DNA from: Pseudomonadota bacterium
GTDB taxonomy: Bacteria; Pseudomonadota; Gammaproteobacteria; Steroidobacterales; Steroidobacteraceae
DNA: 64,000 nucleotides
Direction: 5' to 3'
Assembly (NCBI GenBank): GCA_021805275.1
Contig: JAJZFQ010000005.1
Location: forward strand, 1 to 64,000
Part shown: one piece after another, positions 53,349 to 64,000 of the stretch
Layout: each line of letters opens with the position of its first letter
How positions within the stretch are numbered: position 1 is the stretch's first letter
The notes under the pieces: model-generated
Told to the model about the DNA's origin: nothing
Databases searched by the model: none
The model's input: only the letters and a program-made list of their open reading frames with translations
Translations under genes and position numbers: made by a program

Positions 53349-54512
53349 TCACCCCCCGAGGGGACGCAGCAGCGAGCGCGAGATGATGTGGCGCTGCACC
53401 TCGCTGGTGCCGTCCCAGATGCGCTCGATGCGCGCATCGCGCCAGATGCGCTCGAGCGGCAGCTCGCTCATCAGGCCCATGCCACCGTGAATCTGCAGCG
53501 CCTCGTCCGCGACCATGGCGAGCATCTCGGTCGCCTTCAGTTTGGCGATCGCCATATCCATTTCGGCGGCCGTGCCCTGAGCGAGCTTCCAGGCCGCCTC
53601 GAGCGTCAGCAGCTCCGCGGCGCGCAGCTCCACGGCCATGTCGGCGAGCTTGAAGCCCACGCCCTGGAACTTACCGATCTGCTGGCCGAACTGCACCCGG
53701 TCCACGGCCCACCGCTTGGCGAGCTCGAGCGCCCGTTCGGCGCGCCCCAGGCAGCCCGCCGCCACCTGCAGGCGCGTTGCGCCGAGCCACGTGTTGGCGA
53801 CCTCGAAGCCCTGGTGCAATTCCCCGAGCACAGCCGACCTCGGCACGCGGCAGTCGGTGAAGCGCAGGATGCTGTTGGTGTAGCCGCGGTGCGATACGTT
53901 CTGGTAGCCGGGCAGCACCTCGAAGCCCGGCGTGCCCATGTCGACCAGCAGCGCGGTGATGCGCCGGCGCGGACCGCGCGCCGTATGCTCCTCGCCCGAG
54001 GCGGCGAACAGGATGACGAAGTCGGAGTGATCGGCGTGACTGATGAAGTGCTTGGTGCCGTTGATCAGCAGCTCATCGCCCTGTATGAGCGCGGTCGTCT
54101 TCATACCGCGCAGGTCCGAGCCGGCGCCCGGTTCGGTCATGGCCAAGCACTCGGTTCGCTCGCCGCGCACGGTCGGCAGCAGATAGCGCTCGCGCTGCTC
54201 GCCCTGGCAGGCGAGGAGGATATTCGACGGCCGCCCGACGCAGGCGTAGTGCAGCACGTAGCTGGTGTACCCGAGCTCCTTCTCGTACAGCACCCAGCTG
54301 ACCGGGTCGAGCCCACCGCCGCCGACTTCCACCGGCATGTTGGCCGCATACAGCCCGGCGCCGATCGCCTTGGCCTTGAGCTGTTCGTGCAGCTCAGGCC
54401 GCAGCCGGCCGGTCGCCTCGACCTCGGCCTCGTGCGGACAGAGCTCCCGGCGGACGAAATCCCGGGTCGTCTGGATGATGAGCTGCTGCTCTTCGGTGAG
54501 CGAGAAATCCAT
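53349..54512 (-). CDS. Acyl-CoA dehydrogenase, probable gamma-butyrobetainyl-CoA dehydrogenase
   Basis: 387 residues; ATG 54512 after GGGGGA. Acyl-CoA dehydrogenase fold: MDFSLTEEQQLIIQTTRDFVRREL, CLAMTEPGAGSDLRGMKTTA, GTKHFISHADHSDFVILFA, DRVQFGQQIGKFQGVGFKLADM, the LQIHGGMGLM loop, and IERIWDGTSEVQRHIISRSLL at the end. Known CaiA-type enzymes convert gamma-butyrobetainyl-CoA to crotonobetainyl-CoA. It is convergent with the caiD-like gene (20-bp gap), so the activating ligase, dehydrogenase and hydratase form a block. It could also be a general short-chain acyl-CoA dehydrogenase. Confidence 0.88.
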   Translation of the reverse strand: MDFSLTEEQQLIIQTTRDFVRRELCPHEAEVEATGRLRPELHEQLKAKAIGAGLYAANMPVEVGGGGLDPVSWVLYEKELGYTSYVLHYACVGRPSNILLACQGEQRERYLLPTVRGERTECLAMTEPGAGSDLRGMKTTALIQGDELLINGTKHFISHADHSDFVILFAASGEEHTARGPRRRITALLVDMGTPGFEVLPGYQNVSHRGYTNSILRFTDCRVPRSAVLGELHQGFEVANTWLGATRLQVAAGCLGRAERALELAKRWAVDRVQFGQQIGKFQGVGFKLADMAVELRAAELLTLEAAWKLAQGTAAEMDMAIAKLKATEMLAMVADEALQIHGGMGLMSELPLERIWRDARIERIWDGTSEVQRHIISRSLLRPLGG

Positions 54513-54593
54513 GATTCCCCCTGCGTCACGCCAACCGGTTGCGAATTTTATATCACATTATCATAACAATAAAAAAATTCTACGGCCCGCCGG

Positions 54594-56444
<1,851 letters not shown>

Positions 56445-56642
56445 CGGGGCCTGAGACTGGAGGCGCAGTGAGTCGAATGCAAGGGCCGCCCCGGCGCGAC
56501 CCGCGAGGGCGGCACAGCTAGACCGGGACGGTCAGGCGGCTACGGCGCGGCCGCCGGCGAAGGAGCCAGATGCTGGATTCGATAATCTGCTATGCTTCGA
56601 AGTCTTTGTCAGCCGGCCCCGATTCGGCCCCGCGATCCTCCC

Positions 56643-58470
<1,828 letters not shown>

Positions 58471-58481
<11 letters not shown>

Positions 58482-58740
58482 GCAGCCGCTCCATTCGCGC
58501 CACCAGCGTCGAGGGCGCGACCTGCAGGACCCGGGAGAGCTTCACCAAGGTGGTCAGCGTCGGCTGGCGGACGCCGCGCTCGATCTGGCTGACGAACGTT
58601 CGATCCACCTCGGCATGCAGCGCCAGCTGCTCCTGTGAGAGCTTCAGGCGCTTGCGCTCCTCGCGCAGCACGCGGCCGAAAACCGCGGGAATTTGGTTGG
58701 GACTGGTGTGATTCGGCGCCTTCATGCCGGCCTTGCGCAT
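58471..58740 (-). CDS. Small XRE-family HTH regulator
   Basis: 89 residues from ATG 58740 (ATG 58725 is also possible). A single helix-turn-helix of the Cro/CI type: [59 protein letters not shown], with a short basic start and end. Such one-domain XRE proteins are found as stand-alone repressors. The longer open frame to 59121 has unnatural Cys/Arg/Ser content. It could control the TonB receptor region that lies beyond its promoter side, where a perfect dyad is found; that link is only positional. Confidence 0.85.
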
Positions 58741-59477
58741 CGCCCCGGGGGCGGCGCGAAGATGCGGCGGACTGCGCGATTGGGTCCACGGGATATATCC
58801 GACAGATCTCTCGCAGCACGCACGGCGCCAGCTGGACGCTGCGGCGCACCGTGAGACACCTCGCCGCTCTGGCGCGACCGAACGCGCGGTTGGCACGCCG
58901 GCCAATCGAGCCCGGCACCGGCCGGAGCTCGCCAAACCACCGCAGCCGCCCCCTTGGGTCAACATGACGTAAGTCACTGATATTGAAGCGGTCCGTCGAC
59001 CAGCCGCCTCGTCGTTGCTTTCGCACGACAGCGAAAAACCCTCAGCCGCCCTAGTGCAACGCGCACTTTTGCGCTGCGCGCCACAACCATGGTTGCATTG
59101 AAAACATGACATCGATATCATTTGTTATCGATGTCATCGACCCTCACGTGGATGACATGGATCTTCTCAGCGGTATTTCGGGGGGGAACCGCCATGCGCT
59201 CTGTATTCGGATCGGCATCCGCCGCAACCAGATCGCCCCGGGCGAGGGCTGCGGCCGGCCGCCAATCCCAGCACACCGCGCGGCGGGGCGGCAGGGGACG
59301 TACCGATTTGACCTCGGGGCAACACCGGGGTCCGGTTTCAGCCGCGGCGCCTGGACAGCCAGTCCTTGGGCGCACATTCCACTCACGGAGATTCCTCTGT
59401 TGCCGACGCGCGCGCGGGTCAACCGACGCGGCCATCCACATCTGACACGTTCAGTTTTCCTATTAGGAGGATCTTGC
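58741..59477. promoter_or_regulatory. Long intergenic region with promoter and dyad operator of the TonB receptor
   Basis: No convincing gene in 737 bases. TTGCAT (59093-59098) and TATCAT (59116-59121) with 17-bp spacing look like a promoter. A perfect 12-bp inverted repeat, ATGACATCGATA-8 bp-TATCGATGTCAT (59106-59137), overlaps its spacer, -10 and start region. Transcription from there would leave a 5' leader of about 350 bases before the receptor start at 59478. 58741-59050 is GC-rich and shows nothing further except a small TGAC/GTCA dyad near 58965. Confidence 0.6.
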
Positions 59478-62111
59478 ATGAGAGTGAACCAGAAGAAGGC
59501 GCCCCGCGCGGGCGTCGGTCGGGCCGGTCGGATGGCCGCTGCGCCCGCCGCCACCAGCAGCGTCGCGGCGGTCGTCGCCGGCATCCTCGGCAGCGCTGCG
59601 GGCCTGTGCATCGCGCCCGCCTTCGCGCAGGGCGCGCCCACGCCGCCCCCGGCGACGATCAACGCGGGGAACATCCAGTCATCGCAGAACCTGCAGGAAG
59701 TGGTGGTCACCGCCACCGCGACACACGTCAAGCTGCTGAACGCCAGCTACAACATCGTCGCGGCCAACCGCCAGCTCATCCAGGAAACCAACCCGATGAG
59801 CTCCGCGGACATCCTGAAGCTCTCCCCGGGCATCTGGCCGGAGTCCACCGGCGGCCAGACCGGCGCGAACATCGAAGTCGCCGGCTTCCCGAGCGGCGGC
59901 GATGCGCCATTCTTCACCAACATGATCGAGGGAATGCCCCTCTACGGCACCCCGTCGCTGTCCTTCATGGACTCGAGCTCCCTCTACCGTCTCGACGACA
60001 CCATCCAGCGCGTCGAAATCGTCCAGGGCGGTCCCTCGGCCATCTTCGGTCCGGGCCAGATGGGCGCCACCGCCAACTACATCTTGCGCACCGGCTCGGC
60101 CCACCCGCACGGCGAGGTCAAGGTGACCTACGGGAACCAGGGTCTGTGGCGCACCGACATGTTCTACGGCTTCCAGATCGCCCCGGGCTGGTACGGCAGC
60201 ATCGGCGGCTTCTACCGCGTCTCCAAGGGCGTGCGTGCGCCGCAATTCCCCGCCGACAACGGCGGTCAGTTCACGGCCACCCTGAAGCATGATCTTGACG
60301 GCGGCTCGGTCGTCTTCTGGACCCGCGTCCTCGACGACAAGAACCAGTTCATGGCGCCGTTCCCCCTCATCGAGAGCTCGAGCGGCTCGTACTCCCCCTA
60401 CCCGGGCTTCAACCCGCTCACCGGCACCTACGGCAGCTATGCCATTCAGAACGTCACCCTGCCGAACCCGGCCGGCGGCTTCGAGCACGCCAACCTCGCC
60501 AACGGCCGTGGCGGCAAGCTGTACTACCTCGGCAGCAACTACAACCAGGACGTCAATGGCTGGAACCTGCACAACGGGTTCCTGATCGACGGCGGCGGCC
60601 TCGACACCAATGCGCTGTTCTCGGGCACGAACCCGCGCCCGTTGAGCTACTACCTGTATGGCTGCCAGGTCGCCGCGCCGACCGGGTTCTGCAACGGCTC
60701 AACTGCGATCGACGCGAACAACCTCGGCCCGCACGGCCAGGGTCTCTCGCCAAGCCTGAACGTGTCGGCCAATTACGCCGGCTCCGGCACGCCGGTGCCC
60801 ATGAGCCAGAGCGTGATCTCACAGGGCTGGTGGTACATCCAGAAATCCCTGCAAAGCATCACCGACGAGTTCCGTGTCAGCCACAAGATATTCAAGGGCG
60901 ACACGCTCACCGCGGGCGTCTATCTCGCCCGTTACAGCATGAACGACAACTGGTCGCTCGGTAACCAGATGCTGATGACCAACACCAGCAACGCCACGCC
61001 GATAACCCTGAGTTACGTGCAGGGCGGCCAGGCGTACAACCTGACGAGCTCACAGGGCTTCGTGAACGACAACGGCAACTACAACATCCTCGAGCACGGC
61101 GACGGCACGAACATCGCCGGCTACTTCTCGAACCAGTGGCATCATGGCCCGTGGCTGATCGACCTCGGGGCGCGCCTGGAGAACGTCAACATCCACCAGC
61201 GCACCTGCAACACCACGCCGCAGCAGCTCTCCGGACCGAACAACCTGTGGGACAATGCCGTCCCGGTGTGCAACGGCACCTGGACGTACCTGCACTACGT
61301 GCGCACTCGCCCAACCTTCACCGGCGGCATCAACTACGACTTCTCCTCGCACATGAGCGCGTACATCCGCCTGAACAACGGCGTGCACTACGACGACTTC
61401 GACAACGGCATCCGCGGCAGCGGTGGAAACTTCGGACCGCTCGAGACCATCCACAACTACGAAATCGGCTACAAGTACCAGAACAGCTGGATGTTCGCCG
61501 ACATCAGCGCGTATGAGCGTATCTTCGACGGCCTGCAGACCACCGCCACCAACGCGCAGGGCCAGGGCATCCCGGGCGACATCGTCACTTTCGGAGCCAT
61601 CACCCACGGCATCGACTTCAACGGCTATGTGCGGCCGTTCCAGCACGCCACCATCCGGGTGGTCGGCGATTGGATGCAGGGTCACTACCGAAACGCCAAT
61701 TCGTGCGCACCGTACTTCACCATCAACGGAGCGCCGGCTTGCGCCAACATCAGCGGTGCGCCGCTACAGCGCCAGCCGGACTTCCAGGTCCAGGTCACAC
61801 CGAGCTATGCCATCCCGACCAACTGGGGCGTGGTGTCGGCGTGGGTCAACTACGAGTACGTCGGCAAGCGCTATGAGGACCTCGCCGGCCTGCAGCCGCT
61901 GGGGACCTACAACGAGGTGGGCGCCGGCATCGTGGCGGACGTCGGCTCGCACTGGCAGCTTGCCGTGCAGGGCACGAACCTGACCAACACGATCGCCCTG
62001 ACGGAAGGCAATGCGCGTCAGGCAGGCGTCTCCCTCGGCGTGAACAACGTGCTGCTGGGTCGCGCGCTGTTCGGCCGGGAGATCAACTTCAGCGCCCGTT
62101 ACAGCTTCTAG
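59478..62111 (+). CDS. Large TonB-dependent receptor
   Basis: 877 residues from ATG 59478, chosen because of a perfect AGGAGG seven bases upstream; the frame is open to 59106, but that part is the leader. A signal peptide ends near APAFAQG, TonB box LQEVVVTATATHVK, plug with ILKLSPGIWPESTGGQTGAN, TNMIEGMPLYG, VEIVQGGPSAIFGPGQMGATANYILRT. The long barrel has unusual Tyr/Asn/Gly-rich loops and a C-terminal FGREINFSARYSF. The typical DGV of the plug is replaced by IEGMPL. Substrate not deducible. A strong terminator follows, so it is monocistronic. Confidence 0.9.
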   Translation: MRVNQKKAPRAGVGRAGRMAAAPAATSSVAAVVAGILGSAAGLCIAPAFAQGAPTPPPATINAGNIQSSQNLQEVVVTATATHVKLLNASYNIVAANRQLIQETNPMSSADILKLSPGIWPESTGGQTGANIEVAGFPSGGDAPFFTNMIEGMPLYGTPSLSFMDSSSLYRLDDTIQRVEIVQGGPSAIFGPGQMGATANYILRTGSAHPHGEVKVTYGNQGLWRTDMFYGFQIAPGWYGSIGGFYRVSKGVRAPQFPADNGGQFTATLKHDLDGGSVVFWTRVLDDKNQFMAPFPLIESSSGSYSPYPGFNPLTGTYGSYAIQNVTLPNPAGGFEHANLANGRGGKLYYLGSNYNQDVNGWNLHNGFLIDGGGLDTNALFSGTNPRPLSYYLYGCQVAAPTGFCNGSTAIDANNLGPHGQGLSPSLNVSANYAGSGTPVPMSQSVISQGWWYIQKSLQSITDEFRVSHKIFKGDTLTAGVYLARYSMNDNWSLGNQMLMTNTSNATPITLSYVQGGQAYNLTSSQGFVNDNGNYNILEHGDGTNIAGYFSNQWHHGPWLIDLGARLENVNIHQRTCNTTPQQLSGPNNLWDNAVPVCNGTWTYLHYVRTRPTFTGGINYDFSSHMSAYIRLNNGVHYDDFDNGIRGSGGNFGPLETIHNYEIGYKYQNSWMFADISAYERIFDGLQTTATNAQGQGIPGDIVTFGAITHGIDFNGYVRPFQHATIRVVGDWMQGHYRNANSCAPYFTINGAPACANISGAPLQRQPDFQVQVTPSYAIPTNWGVVSAWVNYEYVGKRYEDLAGLQPLGTYNEVGAGIVADVGSHWQLAVQGTNLTNTIALTEGNARQAGVSLGVNNVLLGRALFGREINFSARYSF

Positions 62112-62125
62112 TCCTGTCTGAAACT

Positions 62126-62161
62126 GCCCTCGCGCCCGCGCCGGGCGCGAGGGCTTTTTTT
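62126..62161 (+). terminator. Rho-independent terminator of the TonB receptor gene
   Basis: A perfect 12-bp stem, GCCCTCGCGCCC (62126-62137) and GGGCGCGAGGGC (62143-62154) with a 5-base loop, followed by seven T. It starts 15 bases after the stop codon. Confidence 0.95.
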
Positions 62162-62255
62162 GCCCACCGTTCACCGGCGCCGCGCCGTGCTGCGCGAGGC
62201 GCTTCCGTGCGAGAATCCCGCACATGATGCCCGCGCGGCCCGCCCCGATCCCCCC

Positions 62256-64000
62256 ATGACCTCTCCGCCCGCCCTGCTCGAGGAGATGCGCGCCATCGGC
62301 GCTCTGCTGCAGGCAGGACAGTTTCTGCCGGCGCGCGAGCGCCTGGAGCGAGTCGTCGCCGAGCATCCAAACTTCGTCGAGGGTCTGCGGCTGCTCGCGG
62401 GCACGCGCCTCGCGCTCGGCGAGGCTGCAGCCGCCGAGGCGCTATTGCGCCATGCCCTCGAACTCGAGCCACACTGGCCGCCGACTCTCACGACGCTGGG
62501 CGAGCTGCTGCTCTCGGCGGGACGGGCGGAGCAAGCCGAGCCGCTGCTGCGCCGCGCGGCCACCCGCTCACCGGCCGATCCGCGCGCCGCCTGGGTCCTC
62601 GGGCGCCTCTACACGGACTCCGACCGCCCGGCCCAAGCGCTCGAGATCGTTGCGCCGTTCTGTGCCGGCGCCCGGCTCGATCCAGCACTCGCCGCGCAGC
62701 ATGCCGGCGCGCTGGCTGCCCTCGGGCGCGCCGAGGAGGCCGTGGCGCTCTACGGGAAGCGACACGCGCAGGCACCGGACGATCCGGCCGCCGGCCAGGC
62801 ACTCGCCATTGCACTCGGTGCCGATGGTCGGTCCGGAGAGGCCGGCCAGGTGGCGGAACGGATGCTCAAGCGCGGAGCGAGGACCGCCGCACTCTGGCTC
62901 GCCTACGCCCGGGGGCTGCTGGCCGACGGCGCAGGTCCGCGCGCGGAGGAGGCGTTGCGCGAGAGCGTGCGGCTCGATCCGCATCTGGTGGAAGCGCACA
63001 ACAGCCTCGCGCAGCAGGTCTGGGTACGCAGTGGCGATTTGCAGCAGGCCACCGCCTCGATCGACGAGGCGCTCGGCAAGTATGCCGAGGACGATGCGCT
63101 CTGGGGCGCCAAGGCGGCCATTCTGCAGGGGGGCGGCGATGCGCGAGCCGCCTACGCGTGTCTCGCGCCGCGCACGCAGCGCGCGCACGTCTCACCGGCG
63201 CTGTTGGTGCGCGCGGGTCTGGCCGCGCTGGAATTCGATCCCGGCGTGGCGCTCGAGCTGGCCGAACGAGCGCTGCAGAACGCCCCGGACGGCACCTCGG
63301 CCCGCACCCTTCTGGTGGCTGCCCAACTCGGAGTCGGCGCGGCCGACGCGGCGCTCGGGCACTGTGAGAAGCTCCTGCTCGCCGCGCCCGATGATCAATA
63401 CCTGATCGCGCTCCACGCCACCGCGCTGCGCGTGCTCGGCGATGCGCGCTATGCGGCGCTCTGCGATTACCGCTCGCTGGTGCTGCCGCTGATGTTGACT
63501 CCGCCGGCTCCGTGGACGGATCTGGCCTCATTTCTCGGCGACGTGCGTATCGCTTTGAACCGCCTGCACGACCCGGACGGACATGCGCTGCTGTTCCAAT
63601 CGCTGCGCCGCGGCACCGAGACGACCCAGGACCTGATGCGCAGCCGCGATCCGGCCATCCAGGCGCTGTTCGGCGCGTTCGCCGCGCCGATCGAGCGCTA
63701 TCTCGAGCACATCGGCAGAGGCACCGATCCGCTGCGCCGGCGCAACGGCGGCGGCTGGCGCTTCAACGGCAGCTGGTCGGTGCGGCTGCGCAACCGTGGC
63801 TTTCACATGAGTCACGTGCATCCGCGCGGCTGGATCTCCTCGGCCTGCTACATCGAGTTACCCGGGTGCATGGCCGAGGGGCGCACCGATGAGGGCATCC
63901 TTTCCTTCGGCCAACCGGGCATCATCACCGCGCCGCCGCTCGGGCCCGAGCACGCCGTACGGCCCGAGCCGGGCATGCTGGTGCTATTCCCTTCCTATTG
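62256..64000 (+). CDS. TPR protein with C-terminal 2OG-Fe(II)-oxygenase-like domain (partial)
   Basis: The frame from ATG 62256 (MTSPPALLEEMRAIGALLQAG) stays open to the right edge, 581 codons. Residues 1 to about 400 are tetratricopeptide-like repeats (ERVVAEHPNFVEGLRLLAGTRL, LLRHALELEPHWPPTL, LRESVRLDPHLVEAHNSLA). The C-terminal part resembles the putative 2OG-Fe(II) oxygenase family Pfam 13759: LRNRGFHMSHVHPRGWISSACYIELP with H520-x-H522, GILSFGQPG, and PEPGMLVLFPSYW at the edge, just before the expected third His and Arg. Such genes often neighbour TonB receptors, and the arrangement here fits. Function unknown. Confidence 0.85.
   Translation, partial: MTSPPALLEEMRAIGALLQAGQFLPARERLERVVAEHPNFVEGLRLLAGTRLALGEAAAAEALLRHALELEPHWPPTLTTLGELLLSAGRAEQAEPLLRRAATRSPADPRAAWVLGRLYTDSDRPAQALEIVAPFCAGARLDPALAAQHAGALAALGRAEEAVALYGKRHAQAPDDPAAGQALAIALGADGRSGEAGQVAERMLKRGARTAALWLAYARGLLADGAGPRAEEALRESVRLDPHLVEAHNSLAQQVWVRSGDLQQATASIDEALGKYAEDDALWGAKAAILQGGGDARAAYACLAPRTQRAHVSPALLVRAGLAALEFDPGVALELAERALQNAPDGTSARTLLVAAQLGVGAADAALGHCEKLLLAAPDDQYLIALHATALRVLGDARYAALCDYRSLVLPLMLTPPAPWTDLASFLGDVRIALNRLHDPDGHALLFQSLRRGTETTQDLMRSRDPAIQALFGAFAAPIERYLEHIGRGTDPLRRRNGGGWRFNGSWSVRLRNRGFHMSHVHPRGWISSACYIELPGCMAEGRTDEGILSFGQPGIITAPPLGPEHAVRPEPGMLVLFPSY

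Noticed and set aside
59106..59477. N-terminal extension of the large TonB receptor
   Set aside because: A perfect AGGAGG and signal peptide mark ATG 59478; the upstream frame includes the operator dyad and has no protein character.

Overview
The window is a 64 kb piece of a high-GC chromosome that reads like a free-living aerobic gammaproteobacterium. The evidence is the style of the proB-proA pair, the molybdenum-cofactor genes, BipA, a type-2 ferredoxin-NADP reductase, a cobalamin riboswitch in front of btuB, and large TonB-dependent receptors with a LQEIVVTAQ-type plug start. A Steroidobacter/Nevskia-like lineage is my best guess, from gene style only.

Layout. 1-500: edge of unknown coding sequence, probably a junction of fragments. 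503-3897: a decayed, lower-GC integrative island at the 3' end of tRNA-Arg(UCG). It carries a Phd/VapC toxin-antitoxin pair, a wrecked transposase, an exported RidA-like protein and a truncated tyrosine integrase, with att repeats and putative integrase arm sites at both ends. 4367-10029: a small exported protein and a molybdopterin cluster, moeA-moaA-moaC-(mobA::moaD)-(moaE::moeB::rhodanese). 10019-24540: housekeeping genes (proBA, an acidic-tail protein, a VIT1-type metal transporter, an FAD-linked dehydrogenase, a B12 riboswitch with btuB and a small membrane protein, tesB, FNR, a glycerophosphodiesterase, glgB).

24928-54512 is the most remarkable part: about 30 kb devoted to carnitine, gamma-butyrobetaine and glycine-betaine-type quaternary amines. 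Read as a pathway, gamma-butyrobetaine is activated by an NDP-forming CoA ligase (50455), dehydrogenated (53349) and hydrated by a CaiD homologue (52539) to carnitinyl-CoA. Carnitine is oxidised by a CdhA-thioesterase fusion (30531), cleaved by a BKACE enzyme (24928) and released as betaine by a thioesterase (25824). Betaine would then be demethylated by a Rieske oxygenase (44530) and/or a non-pyrrolysine MttB homologue (33645), and dimethylglycine by a trimethylamine/dimethylglycine-dehydrogenase-like flavoprotein (35334). Uptake is by a TonB receptor (27342), a PotABCD-like ABC importer split over 13 kb, and an NCS1 permease. A tightly overlapping operon of an aminotransferase, two PYROXD2-like flavoproteins and a GcvT-like protein (38684-44406) has no obvious counterpart in known carnitine or betaine pathways.

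The most novel gene is at 45690-47303: a TetR/BetI-type repressor whose C-terminal half is a dead Rieske oxygenase (cluster and iron ligands lost), a paralogue of the active Rieske enzyme encoded next to it. It may be an enzyme domain turned into a ligand sensor. AT-rich operator-like motifs stand in front of several cluster genes.

54594-64000: an ABC exporter, typA/bipA, a small XRE regulator, a long leader with a 12-8-12 bp perfect inverted repeat, a large TonB receptor with a strong terminator, and a TPR/2OG-oxygenase-like protein running off the right edge.
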